Source: Actinomycetota bacterium
GTDB taxonomy: Bacteria; Actinomycetota; Acidimicrobiia; Acidimicrobiales; Palsa-688
DNA length: 64,000 nucleotides
Assembly: GCA_021323695.1 (NCBI GenBank)
Contig: JAJPKN010000055.1
Span: 124,001 to 188,000 of the forward strand
Direction: 5' to 3'
Shown: one piece after another, positions 34,365 to 42,548 of the stretch
How positions within the stretch are numbered: the stretch's first letter is position 1
Layout of the letters: every line of letters starts with the position of its first letter
Position numbers and translations under genes: made by a program
The notes under the pieces: model-generated
Told to the model about the DNA's origin: nothing
The model's input: the letters and a program-made list of their open reading frames with translations, nothing else
Database searches by the model: none

Positions 34365-36794
34365 GTGCGGTGCGAGCGGCGCGTCCGGGGCCGGCGGTGC
34401 GGCCCCTACCCAGCCCAGCTTGCCAGTTGGTCAGCCGCCAGCCGGTCAGCCGCCAGCCGGTCAGGCGCCGGTAGGTCGATCGGGCGAGGCGGGGCATTTG
34501 CTTTAGCTGGGGCGACCGCTCTGGCCCTCCTGGCGCTGGTGCCGCCAGCCCAGGCAACCCCAGCTCGGGCAACCCGAGCTCGGTCGAGCAGCCCGGCCCC
34601 GGTGCTGCCCGGAGGGCTCATCGCCTTTCGGGACGTCGCAGGCATAGGCGTCCTCGACCCGGCGAGCGGCCACGAGCGTATGGTCCTGGCCCTGCCGCCC
34701 GGGTGCCGCCCGGCTGGGGGAGGGCAGGGGCCGGTGGGCTTGGCGGGCCCGGTGTGGGCCCCTGCGGCCGGGCCGGGTGCCAGGCTGTACTTCTGGTTGA
34801 CCGACTGGGGCTACAAGCCAGGCCCGGCTTGCAACCTGCCGGGCGTGCCACCGTGGGTGGGTGCCGGTGGGGCAGTGCTGGTGGAGGCAGACCCCTTCAA
34901 CGGCTCGATGTCAGCAGTGGCGGCGGCACCCAACGGCTTGCCCTGCCAGGCGGGTGAGGACCTGGTCGCGGTGATGGGGGCACTGGCCTTCACTGACGGG
35001 GGGTGCGACGAACCGCAGGTGCAGGCCCTGGCCCTGCCCCTGCGCCCCGGGGCCCAGCCGCGGGACGCCCCCCTGGGCCTCACCCCGGCACAGTTCGCCT
35101 CCGGCTGCGCAGTGGGCGAGCAGCTGTTGGGCCAGGGGCCCGGTGGCCGCGCCCTGTTCCAGGAAACGGCCACGCAGTGCTCGCCGCCCCCGCCTTCGCT
35201 CCAGTGGTGGCTCCCGCCGGCCGGCACCGTTGGCCTCTTTTCGCCCCGGCCGCCCCGGCGGCTGTGGGCCAGCCTACGGGCCTCGGCCGTAGCGCCGGGC
35301 GGGGCAGAGGAGGCGTTCGCACTGGGCAGTGGGGGTGCCGGTACCCTGGACCTGAGGAGCGGGGCGTGGTCCCCGGTTGGGTTGCTGCCTTGCCGGGGAG
35401 CACTTTGCCCCGGCGCGCTCTCGGTGTCGTACTCGCCCAGCGGCAATGAGCTGGCGGTGGCCGACAACGGCGACCTGGTGGTCGTCCCGGCCAGGGGTGC
35501 CGGCCCGCCCCGGGTGCTGGCCGGCGGGGGGGCGGCCTCCGTCAGCTGGTCCGGGCCCGTCAGCCCGCCAGCTGCGGCCTCGGGCCCGGCCGTGCCCTTG
35601 GGGAGCGTGCTGGAGCGCCTGTGGGCGCCGTTGGCCAAGTTCTGGGGCGAGGGAGAGGAGCGCACCTGGCGGGTGGAGCCGGCCGCGATGTCGCCACCCG
35701 TGGTCCAGGTCGTTTCCCTCCCTGAGCCGGCCCGTTCCCTCCTGGTGCTGCCCAACCGGGTGGCCTTGGCCTCCGGTACCCAGGCCCAGGAGGCCGGGAG
35801 CTGGTGGCGCAGCGACGACGGAGGCCGCAGCTGGAGCGCTCTCAACCCCCACTGTGCCGAGCTCCAGTCGGCGTCCTCCCAGTTCCTGCCCTGCCAGGTG
35901 AGCCAGATGGCAGCGCTGGGGGGTGGGGTGGTGCTGGCCAGGGGCGACCCGGGACTGGGGCTGTGGCGGTCTACCGACTGGGGGCGACGGTGGCAGCGCC
36001 AGCCCTTCCCGGGGAGCATCATCGAGGGTGGGCCGTGGGCAGCCGGGAAAGTCGCCTACCTGCTTGTGGTGCCGGCGGTGGCGGGCGGCCAGGTGCCTTC
36101 TCCTGGCGGTCCCGCGTCCCTGCTCACCTCCACCGATGCCGGCCAGAGCTGGTCCAGGCTGCTGGTAGCCCCCCGCCGTGACCCGGCCGGCACCGCCGCC
36201 CAGCTGCAGCAGTTCTTCGTCCTGGGCCCAGGGCGCTTCGCCGAGCTGTACCGTTCCGGCCCCTGCTCGTCGCCAGCGGAGCTGCGGGTGAGCGCCGACA
36301 ACGGGCAAAGGTGGTCCGACATAGCGCTCGACCGGCTGGTCGTCCCCGGTGCCCTGGCCGAGGACGGGGCCGGCCGGGTGGTCCTCGGTGCGAGCTTCTG
36401 CGGGCGCTCCGCTCCCCACTACGGCCAGGGGCTGTTCACCCACCGGCTGGCCGCAGGCGGGCCGTGGGTACCTGCTCGGGCCCCGGCGGGCTACCACGAC
36501 CTCTACGGCCTGGGCCCGGCCGGCCGTTACCCGGCCCCCCCGGCCGCGGTGGAGGCGTTCTCCGTGGCTGGGCTGGTCTTCCCGAGCGGGCAGGAAGGGG
36601 TCGCGGTCGGCTCGGCTCTGAGCGCGTCTACCACCAGCGCCGGCGTCCTGTCCGCCGTGCCGTCCCAGGGCCTCGCGCTGGTCTGGGTGAGCCGCGACGG
36701 GGGGGCGTCCTGGTCGGACGAGCCAGTCCCCGGGGTGCCGCCGCTCAGGGCCGTGAGCTGTGCCGGCCCGGGCGACTGCCTGGCGGCCGCATAG
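34365..36794 (+). CDS. Secreted Asp-box (BNR) repeat protein
   Basis: About 809 residues. A signal peptide is visible (FALAGATALALLALVPPAQA), preceded by a basic ~45-residue segment containing a 15-bp repeat (ASRSA). The body has at least five Asp-boxes (S-x-D-x-G-x-x-W): WWRSDDGGRSW, LWRSTDWGRRW, LLTSTDAGQSW, LRVSADNGQRW and VWVSRDGGASW, typical of beta-propellers of sialidase/Ycf48-like or general BNR proteins; none of the sialidase arginines can be placed. A first propeller-like part (FRDVAGIGVLDP) precedes them. The GTG at 34365 is the only start codon ahead of the signal peptide and has no Shine-Dalgarno, so the N-terminus is uncertain. Enzyme or adhesin role unknown. Confidence 0.75.
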   Translation: MRCERRVRGRRCGPYPAQLASWSAASRSAASRSGAGRSIGRGGAFALAGATALALLALVPPAQATPARATRARSSSPAPVLPGGLIAFRDVAGIGVLDPASGHERMVLALPPGCRPAGGGQGPVGLAGPVWAPAAGPGARLYFWLTDWGYKPGPACNLPGVPPWVGAGGAVLVEADPFNGSMSAVAAAPNGLPCQAGEDLVAVMGALAFTDGGCDEPQVQALALPLRPGAQPRDAPLGLTPAQFASGCAVGEQLLGQGPGGRALFQETATQCSPPPPSLQWWLPPAGTVGLFSPRPPRRLWASLRASAVAPGGAEEAFALGSGGAGTLDLRSGAWSPVGLLPCRGALCPGALSVSYSPSGNELAVADNGDLVVVPARGAGPPRVLAGGGAASVSWSGPVSPPAAASGPAVPLGSVLERLWAPLAKFWGEGEERTWRVEPAAMSPPVVQVVSLPEPARSLLVLPNRVALASGTQAQEAGSWWRSDDGGRSWSALNPHCAELQSASSQFLPCQVSQMAALGGGVVLARGDPGLGLWRSTDWGRRWQRQPFPGSIIEGGPWAAGKVAYLLVVPAVAGGQVPSPGGPASLLTSTDAGQSWSRLLVAPRRDPAGTAAQLQQFFVLGPGRFAELYRSGPCSSPAELRVSADNGQRWSDIALDRLVVPGALAEDGAGRVVLGASFCGRSAPHYGQGLFTHRLAAGGPWVPARAPAGYHDLYGLGPAGRYPAPPAAVEAFSVAGLVFPSGQEGVAVGSALSASTTSAGVLSAVPSQGLALVWVSRDGGASWSDEPVPGVPPLRAVSCAGPGDCLAAA
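34422..34466 (+). repeat. 15-bp in-frame repeat in the Asp-box protein leader
   Basis: Three 15-bp units (gccagttggtcagcc, gccagccggtcagcc, gccagccggtcaggc) reading ASWSA/ASRSA/ASRSG ahead of the signal peptide. Confidence 0.88.
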
Positions 36795-36892
36795 GCTACC
36801 AAGGCCCGCTCGAGCGCGGGCACAAGGAAGCAGAAGGGGGGCTGCCCGCCGACTTGGCTGCCCCCTTTCCCGAGCAGAAAGCTGCAGACGTC

Positions 36893-37471
36893 ATGCACAT
36901 TGCCGCCAGTACCTCTTCCGACCTCCTCACGATGGGCATCCCGGTAGCCGAGAAGGCGCTCCGGACCGTTGGTGTCTACGTTGGCCTGGTCGTCCTGCTG
37001 CGACTGGGCGGGAAGCGTGACCTCGCCCAGTTGAACTCCTTCGACCTCGTCGTGCTCCTGCTGCTGAGCAACGATGTCCAAAATGCCATCATCGGCAACG
37101 ACAACTCGCTGTCGGGTGGGTTGCTGGGAGCGACGGTCCTTGTGGCCGTCAATGGGGTGGTCGTCCGCCTGGCGAGGCGCAGCAAGGCGGCTGTAACGCT
37201 TTTCGAAGGCACCAGCACCGTTATTGTGCGCGATGGCCAGGTCGACGATAAGGCGCTCCATCACCTGGGGATGCGACGCGAGGACGTCATAGCCGCCGTA
37301 CGCCGCCAGGGGGCCAACAAGCTCGACGAGGTCGAGGTTGCCTCCATCGAAGCTGGTGGGAGCGTCGTCGTGAAGCTGCGGCCAGACCAAGAGATCGTCA
37401 AGCTGGCAGACCTGGCACCGCTGGAACGCAGGCTCGAGCTGATCGCCCAGGCGGTGGGCGCCCAGGCCTGA
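36893..37471 (+). CDS. DUF421/YetF-family membrane protein
   Basis: 192-residue protein with two or three N-terminal membrane helices (GVYVGLVVLLRLGGKRDLAQLNSFDLVVLLLLSN; then LLGATVLVAVNGVVV) and a soluble DUF421/DUF421-like C-terminal domain (FEGTSTVIVRDGQVDDKAL, GMRREDVIAAVRRQG, EVEVASIEAGGSVVVKLR). RLGGKRDLAQLNSFDLVVLLLLSN contains the family LGKR and D..V signature. The ATG at 36893 is the natural start; the frame is open upstream across the previous gene. Function of the family is not settled (YetF/YcaP-like). The hairpin after it probably ends transcription. Confidence 0.85.
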   Translation: MHIAASTSSDLLTMGIPVAEKALRTVGVYVGLVVLLRLGGKRDLAQLNSFDLVVLLLLSNDVQNAIIGNDNSLSGGLLGATVLVAVNGVVVRLARRSKAAVTLFEGTSTVIVRDGQVDDKALHHLGMRREDVIAAVRRQGANKLDEVEVASIEAGGSVVVKLRPDQEIVKLADLAPLERRLELIAQAVGAQA

Positions 37472-37480
37472 ACCGGCCGG

Positions 37481-37504
37481 GCCCCTCGGGCGGCGACGAG
37501 GGGC
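37481..37504. terminator. Bidirectional hairpin between DUF421 and MFS genes
   Basis: Perfect 8-bp inverted repeat GCCCCTCG / CGAGGGGC with an 8-nt loop in the 43-bp gap between two convergent stop codons. There is no T-tract, as is common in GC-rich actinobacteria. Confidence 0.55.
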
Positions 37505-37514
37505 AGGCCGCCGG

Positions 37515-38975
37515 CTACGCCGTCTGGGACGGGGGTGCAGGTGGGTGCCCGGCCCGCACCGCGCGGGAGGCGGCCGCGGCCGCGGCCACGTCCGGGCCTA
37601 CGGTCCTGATGGCCGGGAAGAGGAAGTAGGCACTGGCGGTGAGGGGGGCGAGCATGATGAGGAAGGTGTACTGGAGGCCGGCCCGGCCCCCACCCAGCAG
37701 GTCGGACACGGCGCCAAAGAGCAAGGGGGCCAGGGCCTGGGCCCCGGTGCGCACGAAGGTCCGCACGCCCTCGGCCCTCCCCCAGAGCAGGGCGGGCATT
37801 ATGTCCAGCCGGGCCGCGTCGATGGGCGGGTTCTGGGCGGCCAGCATGGCCCCTGCCACCACGAGGTAGGGCAGGGCGGTGGCCGCGCTGGCGGTGAGCA
37901 GTGCGGGCACGAACAGCAGCGGGGTGGCTGTGGCCGTCACCGTTGCGACCGCCACACGTCCTTGGAGGCGGCCTTGGCGCAGCAGCCAGTCCCCCAGCGG
38001 GCCGCCGCTCAGCGCCCCGATGGCGGCGCCCGCCCCGATCACGAGGAGCAAGAGGTTGGCCACTGCCTGGCTTATGTGGTACTGGCCCTTCACGAACTCG
38101 GGCCCGAAGGTCTGGACGCCGGCCAGGAAGTAGTAGCCACAGGCACCCGAGACGACGAGCAAGATGTTGGTCTTGACCCGCAGGATGTAGCGGGTGGCGG
38201 CCGCCGTGGTCATGGTCGCAGGGTCGGCGCCGGCCAGGTGCGGCGCTGGGGCCACCTTGAGGGCCACGGCCAGTTGCTGGGCGTCGGTGACCTTGGGGCT
38301 CCCGGAGCTGGCGGCTGCCCCTGGGCGCCCGGGCCCTGGCCCGGCCGAGCGGGCCACCGGGGAGGCGAAGAAGGTGGCGCCCCGGGCAGGTTCGGGGAGC
38401 CGGGCCACCAACCAGGCAACCAGGAGAGCGGGCAACGCCAGAGTGGCAAAGGCAGCCCGCCAGGAAAGGGCGGCGATGTCGCCGGTGACGGCGAAGCCGA
38501 GCCCGGCGCCCACCAGCTCGCCCAGGTTGATGAGGCTGTAAGTGCGGCCTCGCTCCCCGCCGGGGAAGTAATCCCCCACCAACGAAGCCACGGCCGGCCC
38601 GGCCGAGCCCATGACCAGGCCCAGCCCCAGGCGGGCCCACAGGAGCTGGCCGAACGACCCGGCGGTAGCTGCCCAGGCCATGGCCGCTCCCCACAGGACG
38701 ACCGAGGCCGACAGGACGTTGGTGCGCCGCGTCCGGTCGGCCAGGACGCCGAAGGGCACCGACGACAACGCCCCTACCAGTGACGTCAAAGCCACGAGGA
38801 GGCCGATGTCGGTATTGCTTATGTGGAGCGCCTGGCGCAACTGAGACGCCGAGGCGCCCACCGTTGCCGCGTCGGCGCTGGCCAAAGCGCCCACGCTGGC
38901 CAGGGTGCCGATCACCCGGGCCCGGTCCTTGCCGCCAAGCACCCCGACCAGCCAGGCAAAGTTGGTCTTGGTCAC
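37515..38975 (-). CDS. MFS transporter
   Basis: About 486-residue major facilitator protein with 12 predicted helices. Signature loop 2-3: FGVLADRTRRTNVLS; MGSAGPAVASLVGDYFPGGERGRTYS in the 4th-5th helix region, as in the sugar-acid and drug exporters; the central cytosolic loop (PGPGRPGAAASSGSPKV) is long. The GTG at 38975 has GGGAGG 8 nt upstream; TTG at 38996 is upstream of it and less favoured. Substrate cannot be stated; the closest-looking groups are the spinster/phthalate-type transporters. Divergent from the ROK regulator with ~290 bp between them. Confidence 0.82.
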   Translation of the reverse strand: MTKTNFAWLVGVLGGKDRARVIGTLASVGALASADAATVGASASQLRQALHISNTDIGLLVALTSLVGALSSVPFGVLADRTRRTNVLSASVVLWGAAMAWAATAGSFGQLLWARLGLGLVMGSAGPAVASLVGDYFPGGERGRTYSLINLGELVGAGLGFAVTGDIAALSWRAAFATLALPALLVAWLVARLPEPARGATFFASPVARSAGPGPGRPGAAASSGSPKVTDAQQLAVALKVAPAPHLAGADPATMTTAAATRYILRVKTNILLVVSGACGYYFLAGVQTFGPEFVKGQYHISQAVANLLLLVIGAGAAIGALSGGPLGDWLLRQGRLQGRVAVATVTATATPLLFVPALLTASAATALPYLVVAGAMLAAQNPPIDAARLDIMPALLWGRAEGVRTFVRTGAQALAPLLFGAVSDLLGGGRAGLQYTFLIMLAPLTASAYFLFPAIRTVGPDVAAAAAASRAVRAGHPPAPPSQTA

Positions 38976-39030
38976 GGCCTCGGCCTCCCGGCGCAAGCTG
39001 CTCAGCGCTCTCCAGGGTCATTCTGCCTGA

Positions 39031-39093
39031 GCCCTGGGTGGGCGCGGCCTGGGCCCTGGGTGGGCGCGGCCTGGGCCCTGGGTGGGCGCGGCC
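39031..39093. repeat. 22-bp tandem repeat (2.9 copies)
   Basis: Two exact 22-bp units (gccctgggtgggcgcggcctgg) and a 19-bp partial third, in the divergent MFS/ROK region. Period not a multiple of three; non-coding. Confidence 0.92.
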
Positions 39094-39221
39094 GGCCGTG
39101 GTCGACAGGCCGGCTCGCCGCTGGTGCGCAGGCCGCTGGCAGGCGCAGCCACCCGTGCCGCCGGGGGTAGGTGGTGGCCAGGCCGGCCCGCTGCTAGTGT
39201 GCTCGGCGAGCACCGGGCGAG

Positions 39222-39246
39222 GCTTAGCTATGCAATTAAGCTAAGC
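39222..39246. promoter_or_regulatory. Palindromic operator upstream of the ROK gene
   Basis: Perfect inverted repeat GCTTAGC (39222-39228) and GCTAAGC (39240-39246) separated by 11 bp, AT-rich against the surrounding DNA, 20 bp before the ROK start. It shares the core TAAGCTAAG with the site at 40546-40554. Placement over the probable promoter suits autorepression. Confidence 0.65.
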
Positions 39247-39265
39247 TCTAAGGGAAGTGGCACAG

Positions 39266-40531
39266 GTGACGACGAGGACCAAGGCGACGGTGCGGGACCT
39301 GCGGCAGGTCAACCGCGCCGCGGTGCTCCGCCCGCTGTTCCTAGACGGCCCCCTCAACCGGGTGGCCCTCGGCCAGCTGACGGGCCTTAGCAGCGGGAGC
39401 GTCACCAATGTGACTGCCGCTTTGCTGGACGAGGGCCTTATCGAGGAGGCGGGCCTGGAGGGCTCGGACGGTGGCCGTCCCCGGGTGCTGCTCCAGGTGA
39501 ACCCTGATTTCGGGGCTGTGATCGGCGTGGAAGTGGGGGAGACCCGCATCCGGGTCGAGGGCTTTGACATGAAGATGCGGGTGGCGGGGCTGTCCGAGGT
39601 GGACATCCATCCTCAGCACCACCCGCCGGCGGTGACCATGAGCCGCATCTCCCAGGCCATAGGCAGGTTGAAGGTCCAGTTCGGGGCCGAGGGCCGCCGG
39701 CTCATCGGGGTGGGCGTGGCCGTGCCCGGGGTGGTCGAGCACCGAGCAGAGGGCGCACGGGTCCACGCCCCGAACATCGGGTGGGACGACGTGGGCCTGG
39801 AGCAGTGGTTGCGGGGGGAGCTCGGGGTGCCGGTGTTCGTGGAGAACGGGGCCAAGGCCCTCGGCCAGGCCGAGATGTGGCTCGGTGCCGGGCGAGGGTC
39901 GCGCCATGCCGTGGTGGCCTTGTGGGGGACGGGCGTGGGTGCCGCCATATTCACCAACGGGGCCATCTACAAAGGCGCCGCCTCCAGTGCCGGCGAGTGG
40001 GGCCACACCTGCCTGGTGGTGGGGGGCAAGCCTTGCCGGTGCGGGGCGTCGGGCTGCCTCGAGGCCTACATAGGGGCGGGCGCCCTGCTCGAGCAGTGGC
40101 GGGAGGCCGACCCCGCCGCAGTAGCAACTGTGGACCCTGACTCCGAGCAGTGGCCCGACATCCTCCTCCAGCAAGCAGAGGTGAGCCCAGCCGCCGCCGC
40201 CGTGCTCCAGCACGCGGCCACCTATTTCGGCGTGGCCGTGGCCAACCTGGCCAACTTGTTCAACCCCGAGCGGGTCATCATCGGGGGGTGGCTCGGCCTC
40301 AAGCTCGGTCCCCCCCTGGTCCCGGCCATCCGGGCCGCCCTGGACGCCCAGGCGCTGGCCTACACCGCCAGGTGCGTAGAAGTGGTTGTAGGGCGCCTGG
40401 GCCCGGAGGCGGTGGCCCTGGGCGCGTCCACCCTGGTGGTAGACGAGCTGCTCTCCAGCGGAGGGGAGCTCCCGGTGGCCGACGTGCCCCGGCCGGCACC
40501 GAGCCTGGCCCTGCGCCAGGGAGCCCCTTGA
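39266..40531 (+). CDS. ROK-family transcriptional repressor
   Basis: 421-residue ROK (NagC/Mlc-type) regulator. Winged helix at residues ~10-75 (LRQVNRAAVLRPLFLDGPLNRVALGQLTGLSSGSVTNVTAALLDEGLI split about the recognition helix), then the sugar-kinase-like fold: GVGVAVPGVVE, NIGWDD, VENGAKALGQAEMWLG, WGTGVGAAIF, the zinc site CRCGASGC (257-264) and GEWGHT. Such repressors release DNA on binding a sugar. The GTG at 39266 has GGAAGTGG at good spacing; GTG at 39257 is possible. It precedes an ABC uptake operon and a beta-glucosidase, and matching palindromes flank it on both sides. Confidence 0.92.
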   Translation: MTTRTKATVRDLRQVNRAAVLRPLFLDGPLNRVALGQLTGLSSGSVTNVTAALLDEGLIEEAGLEGSDGGRPRVLLQVNPDFGAVIGVEVGETRIRVEGFDMKMRVAGLSEVDIHPQHHPPAVTMSRISQAIGRLKVQFGAEGRRLIGVGVAVPGVVEHRAEGARVHAPNIGWDDVGLEQWLRGELGVPVFVENGAKALGQAEMWLGAGRGSRHAVVALWGTGVGAAIFTNGAIYKGAASSAGEWGHTCLVVGGKPCRCGASGCLEAYIGAGALLEQWREADPAAVATVDPDSEQWPDILLQQAEVSPAAAAVLQHAATYFGVAVANLANLFNPERVIIGGWLGLKLGPPLVPAIRAALDAQALAYTARCVEVVVGRLGPEAVALGASTLVVDELLSSGGELPVADVPRPAPSLALRQGAP

Positions 40532-40555
40532 CTTAACTTTGGCCATAAGCTAAGT
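40531..40555. promoter_or_regulatory. Palindromic operator between ROK gene and ABC operon
   Basis: Near-perfect inverted repeat ACTTAACTT (40531-40539) and AAGCTAAGT (40547-40555), one mismatch, around GGCCAT. It contains TAAGCTAAG like the site upstream of the ROK gene. It begins in the ROK stop codon and lies ~180 bp before the substrate-binding protein. Confidence 0.65.
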
Positions 40556-40734
40556 TATAGACCTAGCATAGTTGGTCCCCTCGGGCCATGGCCGCCCCTT
40601 TCGGGAGAGGAGCACTGCCGGGGCGGTACGGCCCTCCAGCGCCGTCCCCTCCCCGGTGCTGGCGACCGAGCAACGAGCTACCAAGCAACCACGAGGAAGC
40701 TACCTAGAACCTGCAAGGAGGAGTACTTCAGGCC

Positions 40735-42435
40735 ATGCGCAAAAAACAAAAGTTCTTAGCAGTCCTGGCAACCATGGCGACGGCCATGGCTGGTTCGGTG
40801 GCCCTGGCCGCGGGGCCGGCAGCCGGTGCCGGCGCGACCAGCCCCAAGTACGGCGGCGTGCTCCACGTCGTCATGCCCTGGGGCAGCATCTTGGACGACT
40901 TCAACCCGTTGGCCTGGGCCGGTGGCACGGGCACCACGGCCGGTGGCACCGGGAGCCTCATCTACGAGTCCCTGTTCTACGACAACCCCTACACCAACGT
41001 GGTGACCGGGTTCCTGGGGACGGCCTACAAGTGGGAGGACAGCAACCTCAAGCTGGTGGTCACCACCCGCAGCGGCGTCCAGTGGAGCGACGGGGTGCCG
41101 TTCTCAGCCCGGGACGTGGCCTTCACTTTCAACTACCTGAAGAAGTACCCGGCCTTGGACGCCAACGCCCTGTGGAAGGACCCGCTCAAGTCCGTGGCCG
41201 CAACCGGGCCCAACACCGTGGTGTTCAGCTTCTCATCGGCGTTCACACCCATATTCCCCCAGATCGCGGTGCAGCCGATCGTGCCCGAGCACATCTTCTC
41301 CAAGGTGAGCAACCCGACCAAGTTCATCAACCCTCACCCTGTCGGCACGGGGCCGTTCTTGCTCAAGTCCTACAGCCCCTTCTCGGTCACTTACGTGAGG
41401 AACCCCCACTACTGGATGCCCGGGCGCCCCTACCTGAGCGGGGTGACCATGACCGCGGTCAAGTCCAACAACACCGCCGAGCTGCTCCTGCTCAACGGCA
41501 ACGCGGCCTACACCTATGACGCCATCACCGACCCCCAGCGGACCTACGTGGCTGCCCACCCGAGCTGGAACCATTACTGGTGGCCGTCGGTGGCGCTGAA
41601 CCTCCTTTATTTCAACACCACCAAGGCTCCTTTCAACGACGTGGCTTTCCGCAAGGCGGTGGCTGAGGCCCTCGACCCCAGCGTCATCGCCGAGCGTGCC
41701 TATTTCGGGGCCCTTGCCCCCGGTGACGAGACAGCCGTGACGGCGGGGCAGTTGAAGGCCTGGGTCCCGTCGTCTCTTGGCCCCATGTACTACCCCCACA
41801 GCACGGCCGCCGCCCTCGCCACCTTGAACGCGGCAGGCTACAAGGTCGTGGGAGGGCAGTTGGAGTCGCCCAGCGGCCAGGTGCTGCCCACCTTCAACCT
41901 CCTCATAGGAGGGCCGGGGTGGACGGACTACATCTCGATCGCGCAAACCATAAGCGAAGAGCTGAAGGCCATCGGCATCAGCACCAACGTGGTGCAGGAC
42001 ACCTTCGCCACCTACTACGCCAACCTCCAGAGCGGCAACTACGACATGGCCGTCTCTTGGAGCAACAACAACAACGCCACCCCCTACTACGAGTACTACG
42101 ACTTGCTCAGCTCCAAGCAGTCGGCCCCGCCAGGGGGGACGGCCAGCACCAACTGGGAACGCTTCACCACCCCGGCGGTTGACTCGGCCTTGAGCACCTA
42201 CGCGGCGACGAGCGACCCAGCCCTGCAAAAGCAGGCCATGGTCACCATCGAAAAGACGGTGCTCACCCAGGTGCCGGTGGTGCCCCTCACCGCTCGGCCC
42301 AACTGGTTCGACTACTCGACCCGGTACTTCACCGGTTGGCCCAGCGAAGCCGACCCCTACAACGCCGGCGAGGCCCCCGACGCCTACGGTGGCGGCGCCG
42401 AGATGCTCTACTTGAACGTCCACCTCTTGAAGTGA
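40735..42435 (+). CDS. ABC transporter substrate-binding protein, family 5 (Opp/Dpp type)
   Basis: 566-residue extracytoplasmic binding protein of SBP family 5. Signal peptide at 1-32 (MRKKQKFLAVLATMATAM, ending AGPAAGAGA). Family landmarks: YKWEDSNLKLVVTTRSGVQWSDGVPFSARDVAFTFNYL split around W..G.P..A.DV, then PVGTGPFLLKSYSP and DVAFRKAVAEALD. Members bind peptides, nickel or, in several lineages, cello- and other beta-oligosaccharides. With a ROK repressor before and a GH1 glucosidase after it, a beta-glucoside is likely. The mature N-terminus has no lipobox cysteine, unusual for an actinobacterial binding protein. The ATG at 40735 follows AAGGAGG at 13 nt. Confidence 0.88.
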   Translation: MRKKQKFLAVLATMATAMAGSVALAAGPAAGAGATSPKYGGVLHVVMPWGSILDDFNPLAWAGGTGTTAGGTGSLIYESLFYDNPYTNVVTGFLGTAYKWEDSNLKLVVTTRSGVQWSDGVPFSARDVAFTFNYLKKYPALDANALWKDPLKSVAATGPNTVVFSFSSAFTPIFPQIAVQPIVPEHIFSKVSNPTKFINPHPVGTGPFLLKSYSPFSVTYVRNPHYWMPGRPYLSGVTMTAVKSNNTAELLLLNGNAAYTYDAITDPQRTYVAAHPSWNHYWWPSVALNLLYFNTTKAPFNDVAFRKAVAEALDPSVIAERAYFGALAPGDETAVTAGQLKAWVPSSLGPMYYPHSTAAALATLNAAGYKVVGGQLESPSGQVLPTFNLLIGGPGWTDYISIAQTISEELKAIGISTNVVQDTFATYYANLQSGNYDMAVSWSNNNNATPYYEYYDLLSSKQSAPPGGTASTNWERFTTPAVDSALSTYAATSDPALQKQAMVTIEKTVLTQVPVVPLTARPNWFDYSTRYFTGWPSEADPYNAGEAPDAYGGGAEMLYLNVHLLK

Positions 42436-42469
42436 GCGCCCGGCCGGCAATATAACCGGTGGCAAGCCA

Positions 42470-42508
42470 CGCCGCGGTGAGAGGCCCGCCCGGGCCCTCG
42501 CCGCGGCG
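42470..42508 (+). terminator. Strong stem-loop between binding-protein and permease genes
   Basis: Left arm CGCCGCGGTGAGAGGCCCG and right arm CGGGCCCTCGCCGCGGCG pair almost throughout with a 2-nt loop. It lies 35 bp after the binding-protein stop and 40 bp before the permease start. It is followed by permeases in the same direction, so it more likely stabilises the 5' transcript or partly attenuates than fully terminates. Confidence 0.6.
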
Positions 42509-42548
42509 GGCGCCACGGAGCACCAGCGAGCGCCACGGAGGTGTTAAT

